Source: Heterostelium album PN500 (lineage: Eukaryota; Evosea; Eumycetozoa; Acytosteliales; Acytosteliaceae). From it: a DNA stretch of 64,000 nt. A program made the position numbers and the translations under genes. The stretch covers positions 372,001 to 436,000 of the forward strand of contig NW_008805064.1 in the NCBI RefSeq assembly GCF_000004825.1, read 5' to 3'. Below are positions 32,791 through 44,252 of the stretch, piece after piece. Position 1 is the first letter of the stretch; each line of letters opens with the position of its first letter. Under the pieces are notes generated by a model. The model was not told the origin of the DNA, searched no databases, and saw only the letters and a program-made list of their open reading frames with translations.

Positions 32791-34024
32791 ATGAAAAAAA
32801 AAATATCATATCCTTTGGTAGCTATAATTATTCCACTGTTTTGAAAATTGGAAATTGCTGCTGTATACTTGGATAGTGGGAAGCCAGGCCAACATAAGTA
32901 TCCAGCCGAGATAACAAAAGTCAATATTATTATACCCCGGTATTGGAAAGACCTCGACAAAATTTGGTTTCTGCGTTTCCAGTAAGTATTGAATTTTTTT
33001 TTTTTTTTTGTAAATTTTTAAATTAATAATTAATTTTTTTTTTTTTTTTTTGAAAACACTATATTGATTTTTTTCTGTTTTTCAGAGTGCTAACCTATTT
33101 GTTACCACTTCAGGTAAAGAATTCACTCAACGATATCAATAAGTTTATTGAAATTCTGCGTGAAGTTAAGGCTAGGCCAGGCATGGCAAATACGTGTCCA
33201 TCTTTTACTCCACAAGCAGCTCTTTGCGATACTCTTTGGTTCCAACATGCCGATACCATTCCTCGAAAGAAAAATGGTGTATTGATGATGAAACAACTTT
33301 TACGAAGTGATGATTCATACTCGATTAACAGAGAGAATTGTATGGTGAAAAGAGATAATACTCCTTTTGCCCCAATAGTTTTTGGTAATTTTGAAGTATT
33401 TTCATTCAGTAAGTTTTAAATTTTTTTAGCAAATGTATTTCTTTGCTACTTACCCTAAACCTGTACTATCAATATATTAGTTAATCGAAGAAGAAATAAT
33501 TGCAGAAATGAAAATTTAAATTAATTAAAAAATTAAATTTCAGCAAACTAGGTATCCAACGTTGGTTGGTGATGATTTCGGAGTGGTGGTCATATCTCGA
33601 TGGAAAACTGGATTCAGTGGTGATCAATCTGGATTTTCACTTCAGAATCATGAAAAGATAATGTTTTCACTTGATGGATATATATTCTGTTTGGGTGATT
33701 CCAATAGAAACGATAAGTCTGTTCATCATGCTGGTAGTATCGTAAGTTGATTAATAGGGATTATATATATATTTCATTTTCTAATTCAACTTGCACTATA
33801 AAACAAAATAGCATTGTTTAAAACATCAAACACTCGTTGAAGCTCTTATTGAAAATATTAGGGGATACGAACGACAATTATTATACTATTTGAACGCAAT
33901 TAGCCCATTGAAACCCAGGTGCAATGCAGATACCTACAGCTTATTCTACCCTCTTGATACAGTAACTCTATCAGTCGATTTTAGATTTTATAAAACAAAA
34001 CAGAATCAAAGAGTTCAAAAATGA
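32791..34024 (+). CDS. Unknown multi-exon gene, possibly decaying
   Basis: Four coding segments have compatible GT-AG junctions and phases: about 32845-32981, 33086-33395, 33544-33741 and 33812-34024. Together they encode about 285 residues without repeats (DSGKPGQHKYPAEIT, PRYWKDLDKIWFLRFQ, ALCDTLWFQHADTIPRKKNG, VVVISRWKTGFSGDQSGF, NHEKIMFSLDGYIF). An ATG at 32791 in the frame of the first segment would give a hydrophobic start (MKKKISYPLVAIIIPLF), but a TGA at 32842-32844 separates it from the segment. At the 3' end a TGA at 34022-34024 is followed by about 50 more open codons. The SGKP and HxK-like features faintly recall DNase II, but the match is not convincing. Agreement of all splice phases argues that it was recently a working gene. 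Confidence 0.5.
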
Positions 34025-34236
34025 GTAGCTGGAAGAGCAGCAGAACTATCTCCGTCTGAAAAAGCAATGGTGGATTTCCTTGCAGCAATACCCTTAGTAG
34101 GGATGATGATGGTGATGATGGTCGCAAAAGGAAGCGTACTAGGCATGGCGGTGGTTTGTAAATTTAGACCAATTTAAATAAAAGAAAATATTTTTTTATT
34201 TAAATAAAAAACACTCTGATCTGTTTGTCAAAAATT

Positions 34237-35805
34237 TTATGATATCCAAACATCTTGTTGTTCAGATAGCGATTGAACTTTCGAAATAAATTCATTGAAT
34301 TTGGACTGATGAATGATACCTCCAAATAGATGTCGGGTATTAGAAAGAAGCAAGAAACATTCATTGTCCAATCTTCTAAGACGGTGACGACCATTTGTAC
34401 CTTCGAAAATGGTGAAATCGACCAGTGTCTTGGGAAGAGTTGTTGGTGGATTATATTGGAGAAAATCAATATGCATCGACACTGATTGTACTGTTGGTGG
34501 TATGGCACCTTGTTCAACTCTTCTTTTGTATTCTTGAAAATCTAATGATCTAACCGAATCTGGTATTGCTCCAGCTGGGAAATCAAAACTAAAAGAGTTA
34601 CCAATTGAGAGAATTGCGAGATCCTTTGGAAATTGACTTGGAATTCTCGAAAGATTGAATGGAAGATTCAATTTTCTTAGTTTGGAAGGAAACATTTCGG
34701 TACAAAAAACATCTGTGTTTTCTTGGAGAATACTATTTATTGAAAGCTCTTCTAAATTGATTAGCTCAGACAAGACACCAGGCTCAATTGAAATTGGGCC
34801 ACCACACAACGCCAGATACTTTAAACCTAATGGAAATACACCTTTTCTAATTTGATTGCGTTTGGAACTATTAAATACAACAGTTAAATCTACTACCGAT
34901 AATGGGAGGTCACCTGGTTGAATTGACCTTGGTGATTCATACTGGTACAATTTCATCCATGTGATAGTGGTGCACCGCTTGAAATATTCGATATTATGAA
35001 AGTTGATTGATACTCTATGAAGTGTAGATGGTATCACAATGTCATTGCTAATTGGCGATTTGAGAGTGGTGCATTCCAATACCTCTAAATTTGGAGGTAA
35101 TATGCTATCTGGTGCTATTGAGTATAGCGACAGATATTTCAATGTGCTAGGGAGATGATCAAGATCTATATAGTATCCTTTGTTTGTCGAAACGTTGAAT
35201 CTCTCCAGAGCATCAGGTAACCATTCATCAAAAGTAGGTGAAGGTGGCATCGATATCACTTTGATATTCACAGGAAACTTTCCAACGTTATATTGGAAAC
35301 CACCGGTGAAATAGACATTCTTGGCAAAGGAGAAATCCAACTTACTTACATTTGAACATGCAAGTTTCTCAATGAATCGACTATCAAGATTGACAGAAGT
35401 ACATAAGAAATATATACAATCGATATTGTTTCTAATATTTATATTATCTATTTCTTCGTTTTCTTTTTTATTTTTTTGAGAATATTTAAATTTATTCATT
35501 AGATTCATGTATTAGTTTGCTATTGTTGTTTAATGTAAGTACTTACTTTGAATCAATAAAATATTTGTTTTATCGCTTTTTAGTTTATTTAGAAAAGTAG
35601 ATTTATAATTGTTTAGATGAAATACACTTTCGAGATCGATAGATGTGACACCTCTTATGATATCATCTCTTAGTGTTAGATATCTATCTCTCTCTTGGAA
35701 ACATCTCTTACAAACCAAACTGAAAGTGATTTTATCAATATTTGGTAATGTCTCAATTATCTTTGATAATAGTATGTGTGGTAGTGAAGTTATCTTATGT
35801 ATCAT
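34237..35805 (-). CDS. F-box / FNIP-repeat protein A
   Basis: Exons 35805-35547 and 35447-34237 join in phase 1 to 489 residues. The first exon holds an F-box-like segment (LPHILLSKIIETLPNIDKIT, then FSLVCKRCFQERDRYLTL). The second has leucine-rich, FNIP-like repeats (PGDLPLSVVDL, KGVFPLGLKYL, PAGAIPDSVRSLDF, QGAIPPTVQSVSM). F-box/FNIP proteins are greatly expanded in dictyostelids and are thought to recruit substrates to SCF ubiquitin ligases; the substrate is unknown. Gene order and the intron position match the other two FNIP genes nearby. The C-terminal segment (RLRRLDNECFLLLSNTRHLF) also has counterparts in them, so it is probably a conserved domain. Confidence 0.8.
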
Positions 35806-35873
35806 TTGATCGTTGCATGCTTATATTAAAAAAAAAAACAAATCAATTCATTTATTTTTTTTTTTAACTCTAT

Positions 35874-37194
35874 TTATTTTAAAAATATTACAGGGCTATT
35901 GTTTATTTGGTATAGAAAAGACTTGATTGTATTGTTGGTTGAGATTGCACTCTTTAAGTCTTCGACATTAGTATTCATAGGATCGGAATTGTAATAGCAA
36001 AGGCTAATGTATGCCAAGTTGGGATGTGTATTGGTTGCGATTATATCTAAAAATGATCGGTTTGTAACGTTATAGTCATCTGTAAAAAGAAAGTTAGTTT
36101 ACTATCAATAATCTTTAATAATGAGAATGAATAAACTTACACCTTGTCGAATGGATCCTGGTTGACAAGGTTGAACTTAATTTGAGTGACTTTAGCGTTT
36201 GACTAAGGATATTGGTGCGCGTAGTCGAAGTGTAGAGCAACCCATTCTTGAGAGTGAGATCGGTGATACATGTGTTTTGTGCCAACGCATCGATAAGACT
36301 CTCAAGGAAATTCGGATAATAAGACCTTTGTATGTCCATACTGAAAGTCTTGATTGTTTTGTTACCTGCGATTCTGTTGAAAAGCTCGCTTGGTACAGAC
36401 TCGTGTCCGTCCATTTCAAACCATACAAACCGATAGCTATCTGAAATATCCAAATATTCGAGTTCCGGCTGCGAAAAGAAATTGTCAACGAATTCCAACA
36501 TGCAGCCGCATTTGGTGTCGATGGTTACATGAGTCAGATGGCTACACTCTGATAGCAGTCTCCATGTGTTTGACCATTGTTCTCCTGGAACCACCTGAGA
36601 CTGTTGCAAATTGGTTTTCACTAGAATCTTTATCTTTTTGATATTTTTCAGATCACGCACCGCCATCGCAAATTTCTTACCGATGTCATCACGACATGAA
36701 GTGGCTCCATACAACGTGGCAGAACGAATCGATCGGTAGAACGGTAGTAGTAGTGTATACATTGCCGATTCGATTTCATTATATGCATTGTCTTGATCGG
36801 CACGCAATGAGATGTGACGAAGAGGAGAACAATCCCATAAACCTTGATCATCACAATCGAGCATCTTTTTGGTGGAATATATAGTATTTCTTTTCTCAGC
36901 CACCACCAGAGAGTGTAACTTTTGAATGATTGAATGCTTGGATGACAGTTTGCCAATAACCCAGCTACGTATGATTTGACTGGCCTTTACACCTTTCACA
37001 TTGATAACATTCAAACCATTTACATTACTTGAAATCATAGCAAACCATTCTTTGCATACCAAAGCAACGTGTAACATCCATGCTCTAAAGTATATAAATT
37101 CATAACTCTCGATGTCATCGACAATCTCATCACTACTATCAAGTAGATATCTAATAATTTTTCTTTGTATATATAATGGTAGATAGATTTGCAT
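35874..37194 (-). CDS. F-box-like / leucine-rich protein
   Basis: Exons 37194-36141 and 36079-35874 join in phase 1 to 419 residues. Ending the gene inside the first exon, at 36115, would read through a GTAAGT donor. The start MQIYLPLYIQRKIIRYLLD, followed by WMLHVALVCKEWFAMI, is F-box-like. The rest is irregular leucine-rich repeats (LTHVTIDTKCGC, LEYLDISDSYRF, ITDLTLKNGLL, LAYISLCYYN). A ligase-adaptor role is inferred from architecture only. Confidence 0.75.
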
Positions 37195-37813
37195 TGATAT
37201 ATATATTAAATTTATCTTGTATTAATATAAAAAAGTAATGCAATCATTTTAAAAACATTTCTTTTTAAACTGTGTTTATTAGTATTAATATTAATAATAA
37301 TAGAGGGAATTAACCCATCTTTACCCCTTTGCTTTTCTTTCTTGATCAAATAGACACCATGAAAATAGGGTTTAATTTCCTTTTAGAGAATCAAAATAAA
37401 CCACATCATTTTTAACAAATTTATATAACACTGAATCTCTGGTATTCAATTCATCAAACCATAGAATCATTCGATTTAAATTGGTGTAATTCTATTTTTA
37501 TTTATTTAATTATGTTTAATACTTAAAGTTATTTATTTATATATTTTTAATTAAATCATTTACTTCAATTTTTTTTTTACTCCCAATTGAAAATAATGCT
37601 GACCGAAAAGGATATGTTACGATTTTCAATGAAATGTTAAAAGTTTATTAGGATTGGCTGTTTAGGTGTCTTCCTTTCATGTTAGTGAAGATTGTAATAT
37701 TCAATTTGGTTGTTCCAGAAAATACCGCTTTTCAATCTATTGATTAATTTTTTTCTGTTTTTTCAAGAGAATAAATCATTTTAATTTATTTTTAAATATA
37801 ATATAAATAATTA
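37195..37813. other. Intergenic region
   Basis: About 0.6 kb of AT-rich DNA between two minus-strand genes. It contains the upstream region of the F-box-like/LRR gene and the 3' flank of FNIP protein B. Nothing else was recognised. Confidence 0.5.
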
Positions 37814-39543
37814 TTAATAATATGAAGAATCAAATTTAAAGGTATTAATTGATCTAAATACACCATCTAATTGATTTTGGGTGAAAAAACAACCCACTAG
37901 ATGATTGACCGGTGTTCCAAAGAAAATGAAATTTCCATTGTCCAACTCTCGGATTTTACAACAGAGTTCGCTCAGCTCGGGCTTTGATGAAGAGATGCTG
38001 ATTCTCATTGGCGGAAATGATTTGTGAAATTTTATCTTGATGCTGCTGTACAGGAAGAAGTTGGTCGATACTAGCTGCTCGAGGAACTGATCGATTCGCT
38101 CGAGTAGCTGTTGGCTGGGTGGTTGCACCGATGTCTGATCGTAGAATTTCAATTGCACCATATCTATACCCAATGGATACCTGGCGGAGAACACCGTCAT
38201 CTTTTTCTGAAAGGTGTATCCTTCAACTATCAAACGACGCACTTTGATGTTGGCAAGCGACGAATTCAAGTGGGAACGACCGGTCACCACCAACTGATCG
38301 AGATCGAGCTTCGATCCTTTGGGAAAGGAAGCCGGATAGCTAGTTGAGGTAATCTCTAGGAATTTAACGGACGAAGGAATGCTTGAGTAATCTATCTTTT
38401 CACCTTTCAGTTTGAGAGCGCAACAGTTTGAAAAATCGTTGCAATTGATTCCGGCGGTCGACGACAACGATAGATTTCTCAGATTTTTCAGTTTCTTGAG
38501 GTGTGGAATCCAAGAAGCCGGAGCACACTCCACTGTCACCAAACCCGCGGGAAGTGTATCGTCCATCTCCAAATCATCGAATCCGCTGAATCTAAGTACT
38601 TCCAAGTTGGGTGGCATCGATCCTTTTCTTAGTTTCTGGATGTTATAAGAGGCGATGCCCGACAGTGATTTCAGTGAGATCGGGAGTATTCCAGGCGAAA
38701 AAGGCTGTGCGAAAAACAATCCAAAAGTGAGCTCTTGCAAACCCTCTGGAAAAGTGCCTGGAATTAGCGGTTGGTTGTATTGTCCAAACTCTAGTTTCAG
38801 TAGGCCCTCTGGGAGGCAACCTGGTGTCAGAGTATGATTGAATCGGTCGATCTTCAATGATTTCAATGTGCTCGGTAGTAGTTTGCACTGGATTGGATGA
38901 TCGAGGAATGCCACCTCCAAGTAAGTGAGCCCTGCTGGAAAACAACCGGGTTCCATAGTGCGAAACATATTGTCACACACAATCGATTTGATATTGTTGG
39001 AGAGCGGTTGATTCTTTGAGAGTGGAATGTAATTCTCTATTCTCGTCACTCTTGACTTTTGTAGGATACGACTGAGATGCTCGATACTAGATTGTTCAAG
39101 TTCACAATTCAGCGTTACGGAATTACAATTTATCGGTAGTGAGTTATAACTATTTAAATTAACTATTTATTATATAATTATTGATATTTGTTAGTTCATT
39201 ATATAAATACTATTAATTATTTATAGATAAATTAATATTTACTTTGAATTATTTTATAATCATAGCTTTTATTTTGTTCTGTATTAACAATTTCAAGTCG
39301 ACAATCATTCTTTGATAACAATGAAGTGAATAATTGATTTTTGTAGGATGTGAGATGATTGTTGTTGTATTTGTGTCGATTCGACTCCAGACTGATATTG
39401 TCAGTGTTGAATGTGAAGTATCTACCTCTTTCTTTAAATAATCGCTTACAAGTCAAACTAAAACATATTCTATCAATGTTATCCTTAACAAAACTTATAA
39501 TCAATCTTAATAAAATAGGTGGTATATTATTTATATTTGTCAT
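37814..39543 (-). CDS. F-box / FNIP-repeat protein B
   Basis: Exons 39543-39243 and 39162-37814 join in phase 1 to 549 residues. F-box segment in exon 1: IPPILLRLIISFVKDNIDRI, then CFSLTCKRLFKERGRYFTF. Exon 2 has clear FNIP repeats: LTPGCLPEGLLKLEFG, YNQPLIPGTFPEGLQELTFG, PFSPGILPISLKSL and KGSMPPNLEVLRFSG. Its C-terminal domain ends near ELDNGNFIFFGTPVNHLVG, similar in position to RRLDNECFLLLSNTRHLF of protein A and IDKGYFCIFGKTRSNLVSG of protein C. It is probably an SCF-type substrate adaptor, by family analogy. Confidence 0.85.
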
Positions 39544-39917
39544 TGTTTAATAGAAGTAACTTTAAAAGATACTATTAATAGTTTATTTTAAAAAAGTAAC
39601 AATATAAAGCAAAAGGTATTTAATTTGATTGAAAAAAAAGTTAAATTAAATAAAGAATTCATTTAATTTTATTTTTTTATTGCAACAACAACGATCATTT
39701 GATGGATCAAAAATAAACAACCACACAACCCCTTTATCAATCATAAAATTCAGATAAAAAAATTAATAAATATGGAAAAAATATAGAAATCATTACAAAC
39801 GACAAAACTTTGGTAAAAGTCTATCCATTTGAAAAAGAAACAAAAGATGATAATATGATCTTTAAAACCTAAAGTAATTTTTGATTCTCAGAGTTTGGAC
39901 AAATCACTAAAAAAAAG
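39544..39917. other. Divergent intergenic region between FNIP genes B and C
   Basis: About 370 bp of AT-rich DNA between two divergent F-box/FNIP genes; it must hold both promoters. There is a CAACAACAACGATC stretch at 39683-39696. No palindrome long enough to report. Confidence 0.5.
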
Positions 39918-41576
39918 ATGAACACCAACAATAACAATGATAATAATAACTTTGTCAATATACCTCATATTATTTTAAGATATATTATCAACTATTTAGA
40001 TAATATCGATAGATTATGTTTCAGTCTGACTTGTAAAAGATGGTTTCATGAAAGAAATCGATATTTTATTTTCAACCCAGATGATCTTGTGCATCAATCT
40101 TTGGAATATACATACCCATCATTCAAATTAAATTCCTATAGAGATATTATACATCGCTCATTAGAATTAAAGACAATTTGCAGACTCAATATTCGTGCAT
40201 ACCTTACACCCATTGGTTATTCTAACTTTGATTATGTAATTCATAAAGGTAAATAATTATTTTTAAATATAAAAGCCCCTATTAAAGTAATTACTTATAA
40301 TTTAATATTATGAATAACAGATAGTTTAGTAGATTATAAAATTCCATTAAGCTGTCGATCTTTAACACTACCAGATGATCTAGAGGAATCAGATTTGGAA
40401 CACCTTCGAAAAACATTGGTAGATTCAAGTATCACGGAGATCGAAAACTATCAGGTATCAAAGAGAGGTCCTCTCTCAAGCAAAATCACATCGATTTGCT
40501 ACAAAGGTACAAAAATGCTTCCTTCCAATGTACTACATGGTTTGACACGACTTGAACTTGTCTACTTTAATAGACCTTTAGAACCAGGTACCTTACCTTC
40601 AACTCTTCAATATCTAAAGTTTAAATCATTCAATCAGCCACTTTCACCTGGATGCCTCCCAGAAGGATTGATAGACATTACATTTGGCCATGCTTTTCAA
40701 CATCCCATTGAGAGTGGTGTTCTTCCAAACTCATTGAAATCGCTCACTGGCTCCAGGACATACTCTGAACAAGTCATACAGAAAGGTGCACTACCTCCAA
40801 ATTTGGAAACTTTGAAGTTTGCTCGATTAGAACCAATATCAAATCTGGAAATTCCGGCATCACTTGTGACACTTGAAGGCATTCCAATAGCATGGTTACC
40901 ATTAATTAAAGATCTGAAAAATCTAAGGAATCTGAGCATAGCTGGTTTTGACGGAGATCGCTTGAAGCCAGGAGATATTCCAGAGGGTGTTGTCAATCTC
41001 AAACTCAGCAGAGCTAAGGTCATGGCAAATGAAAATATGCCAAACATCATTCCATACTCTGTAAAGTATCTTCATCTCGACGACTGTGACTACGCATTCC
41101 CTGTGGATTTGGCATATGATTTCGAAGAGGTAAAAATCAGTGGATCGACAACAATCAACCACCAACTCTCATATGTCAAGATCAACAAATTGGATCTACA
41201 AGATTCAAAACTAGTGTTCAACCAACAAAACATTCCAGAGAGAACCAATTCCATTGTATTCTCATCGAATGTCACTGACAACTTTAGATACTCCAGTATG
41301 AAAATCAGTTTACCGTATATGTATCATCAGCTTATACAGACGAAATTCTCGCACCACCGTTGTATGAACTTGGTACTCTCCAGAGAAGACAACTTTACAA
41401 AGTTTAACCTCACCCTATCAACAGATCCTGCAAATGAATTGATGATAAAAGAGATCGACAAAGGATACTTTTGTATCTTTGGAAAAACTAGAAGTAATTT
41501 GGTATCGGGTTTCTTTCATGAATCCCAATCCAGGTATCTATTTGAATCTGTAGATACCAATTTCTATAAATCATAA
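39918..41576 (+). CDS. F-box / FNIP-repeat protein C
   Basis: Exons 39918-40248 and 40321-41576 join in phase 1 to 528 residues. After an Asn-rich start comes the F-box segment (IPHIILRYIINYLDNIDRLC, then FSLTCKRWFHERNRYFIF). FNIP repeats follow: FNRPLEPGTLPSTLQYLKFK, FNQPLSPGCLPEGLIDITFG, PIESGVLPNSLKSL and KGALPPNLETLKFAR. Sequence and intron position show it is the closest relative of protein B, from which it diverges head-to-head, so the pair probably arose by an inverted duplication. Confidence 0.85.
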
Positions 41577-41939
41577 TAGCTTATTTAAATTGTTAACTTT
41601 CATTTCCCATGTCGGTGATAGTCTGACTTGATAGAATAATAAAAAAAAAAAAAAACTCACACAATAAAAAACAAATATTTAAATTGTCGTTTTATAAATA
41701 CACATTATCTAAACAATACATACATATATAAATTATAATTGAAAATTATATATTTATTTATTATTATTATCTATTGATAAACATATATATTATATTATAT
41801 TAATATGAATATTTAAAATTTTAAGGGACTGATGTTGATATTTATAAATAGAGGTTGATTTTGATTCTTTTCTAAATAAGAGGTCGAGCAGAAACCAAAC
41901 TTTATTTAAAATAAATAAAACGACCAGAGTATGAAAATA
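41577..41939. other. Convergent intergenic region
   Basis: 3' flanks of FNIP protein C (plus) and the small membrane protein gene (minus). AT-rich with an A-run at 41640-41654. Nothing else recognised. Confidence 0.5.
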
Positions 41940-42666
41940 TTAATATTTATTTATTAATGGTGATCTATCTGAATAGTAATCTTGATCGGAAATATGAGAA
42001 AGTTCAACACTACCCTGGAAATCTACTGGATTTAATGGTAATCTTATAATAAAAGCATTGGATTCATGATCCTTTACACAATTAATTGCTTTAAATTCAA
42101 ATACTAAACCTTTATCTTTGTATCTTTGGTTATATGTTTCTATTATCTTCGCAGTACGAATTGATACCTTTTATAATTAAAAAAAAGAAAGAAAAGTATT
42201 ATTAATAAGTATACTGAATGTTATTTCTACTATATTAATATTATATAAGTACTTTAAAATCAATAAATCTACAAGGTAAGTATAGAAATACACATAATCC
42301 TGCCAGACCAATTGATATATATGATAGTATAATGTGCTTTGAAGTAATCATGGCCAAAAACAGACATAATGCAATTAAATTAACGACAAATGCTATCCTT
42401 CCAACCTGTAGTATCGTTCTGTAGATTTCTTGATTGGTCGTACTTTCTAGATCGCGCAACAAACCATCAAACTCGTTCTCTGACATAAAAGGTTTCAATC
42501 TACCATCATATTTAAACTGACCAACCGTTGGAAAAGTACGAAGTCTTAGACCAAAGAGATGTAAGAGATGAGGCCACTCCTGATGTATATGAATTTCGTT
42601 ATCTATACCTATGCAAGGTCCAAAATCTTTAATATCACTTTCAAATAGACTATTAAATTTATCCAT
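41940..42666 (-). CDS. Small protein with two predicted membrane helices, unknown family
   Basis: Exons 42666-42253 and 42167-41940, phase 0, 213 residues. The N-terminal 85 residues are soluble-looking (HIHQEWPHLLHLFGLRLRTF, then ENEFDGLLRDLESTTN). Two hydrophobic segments follow (IAFVVNLIALCLFLAMI and HIILSYISIGLAGLCVFLYL), making a hairpin, and then about 85 residues of C-terminal tail (VSIRTAKIIETYNQRY ... YYSDRSPLINKY). I do not recognise the family. Both termini would lie on the same side of the membrane. Confidence 0.65.
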
Positions 42667-43351
42667 GATATAACTTATGATTAATATATATATATTATTT
42701 TGTAAATGAGCAATTCAGAAACATGTTATTAGAATATATATATCAACCAAAAATATCTGTAAAAATCGTGATTCACCATTTTCACACTCTATCTTTTAAT
42801 AAAATCTTGATTCTTTTAAAATATCTTTGTAAAAATAAAAAAAACTACTACTTTTTTCACCAATTTTCACACAGGCATTTTATAAATAAAAATAAATAAA
42901 AAGTTTTTAAAATGGAGATGATTAAAGAATAATCATTTGAATTTTTCTTAAGTGCAAGCTGGTTTTCTACTTCTTTGATTTCTAAGAGATTATCTCTTTT
43001 TAGCCAAAGATACATTTTACAATTATTGATTACTTTCATCAAAGTCTTAGTTCATATTATCAACCACTTTAATCTATCTAAATATTCTTTGAAATTAAAG
43101 ATAAATTTACAACTTTTTAAATAATTTGTATTAAATGGTATTTGATTAAAGCAAAGCAATTTTATTTTATTTAATTATGATTTTAGTTTAAAATAATGGG
43201 AAAGAAATGTTAGTATGAAAGAAACGTTTTGCCTAAAGATGATTCTTTGTGTATGGGTGGTGTTAAAAAACACCATTTGTTCAACATCAAATAATAATTA
43301 TAAAATGACGATGAGTTAGAAGTGCAGTTGGTGGCTCGACGATTAACTTGT
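42667..43351. other. Intergenic region 3' of histone H4
   Basis: About 0.7 kb of AT-rich DNA. The 61-codon minus-strand open frame at 42857-43042 has no recognisable motif and is not called. I saw no metazoan-type histone 3' stem-loop in the sequence right after the H4 stop. Confidence 0.5.
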
Positions 43352-43672
43352 TTAAGAGTTGAAACCATAGAGGGTACGACCTTGCTTCTTGAGGGCATAG
43401 ACGACATCCATAGCAGTTACGGTACGACGATTGGCATGCTCAGTGTAGGCAACGGAATCACGAATGACATGCTCCAAGAATTGACGGAGGACGTTACGGA
43501 TCTCCTCATAGATTGGGAAAGAGATACGCTTGACACCACCTCTTCTTGCAAGACGACGGATGGCTGGCTTGGTGATACCATAGATGTAATCCTTCAAGAC
43601 CTTTCTATGTCTCTTGGCACCGACTTTACCTCCGACTTTACCTCCAGTTTTTCCTCTACCAGCAGTTGACAT
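43352..43672 (-). CDS. Histone H4
   Basis: A single exon of 106 residues. Diagnostic H4 segments are present: [59 protein letters not shown]. It packs DNA as part of the H3-H4 tetramer. Several core positions differ from the near-universal H4 sequence: KDYIYGITK replaces [29 protein letters not shown] replaces the usual [20 protein letters not shown], and the C-terminus is GFNS rather than GFGG. The N-terminal tail ([20 protein letters not shown]) is longer and has Val in place of Leu/Gly. Codon choice is biased to C-ending codons, as expected for a strongly expressed gene. Confidence 0.97.
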   Translation of the reverse strand: MSTAGRGKTGGKVGGKVGAKRHRKVLKDYIYGITKPAIRRLARRGGVKRISFPIYEEIRNVLRQFLEHVIRDSVAYTEHANRRTVTAMDVVYALKKQGRTLYGFNS

Positions 43673-44252
43673 TGTTATTGTTGTTGATTAAATTAAGAAT
43701 TGAAAATTTAAAAGTTTTAACTAAATATTTGTATGTATAATTATTATTATTTATATGTATTATAAAGAGATGAAATAATAGAAATAAGATTTAGGCAAAT
43801 TGTTAGTTTAAATGTTTTTTGATGATGGAACTTTTTATAAAAAAAAAAAAAATTCAAGAATTCCAAGAAGTAGATAATTAAAGTTCAAGTGATACTTACA
43901 TTTGATGAGAGTGAGTGAATGATGAATATGAAGATAAAAACAAAAAAATGAGACTTTTTATTGCTTTGGCTGGGAAAGTAACGGTCATATAAATCTAGTT
44001 GAAATTTTAATGTATTGTTCCCTCCAATTTTAAAAATCCTGATGAATTTTTTTTTTCATTTGAATTTTTAAAAAATATGTATTTCATTTATTGCTTTTTT
44101 TTTGTGCTTGAACTATCAAACATTTCGATTGGAGGCTTTCTGTAGTTCATATCAGTGCTCATGCATTTTTATCTGCATAAATTTTTTTTTTTTTTTTTTT
44201 ATTGAAATTGATTTGATCAAATCGCAGATCAGTGTTACCATATTAACTAAAT
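43673..44252. other. Divergent promoter region of histone H4 and an F-box-like gene
   Basis: 580 bp between two divergent starts. Contains poly-A/T runs (43842-43853, 44182-44200) and a TATAAA-like box at 43836-43841 on the plus strand. No defined operator was recognised. Confidence 0.45.

Noticed and set aside
32745-32960. 71-codon minus-strand open frame with a hydrophobic segment
   Set aside because: It lies opposite the first segment of the unknown plus-strand gene, whose phases agree with three further exons; the hydrophobic look comes from ATA/ATT codons.
32845-34024. DNase II homologue
   Set aside because: An SGKP start and HxK-like segments exist, but the order and surrounding residues do not fit the family well enough to name it.
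42857-43042. 61-codon minus-strand open frame between the membrane protein gene and H4
   Set aside because: No homology recognised, no splice partner and AT-rich composition; not enough to call a gene.
43322-43669. 115-codon plus-strand open frame over histone H4
   Set aside because: Antisense shadow of the H4 gene.
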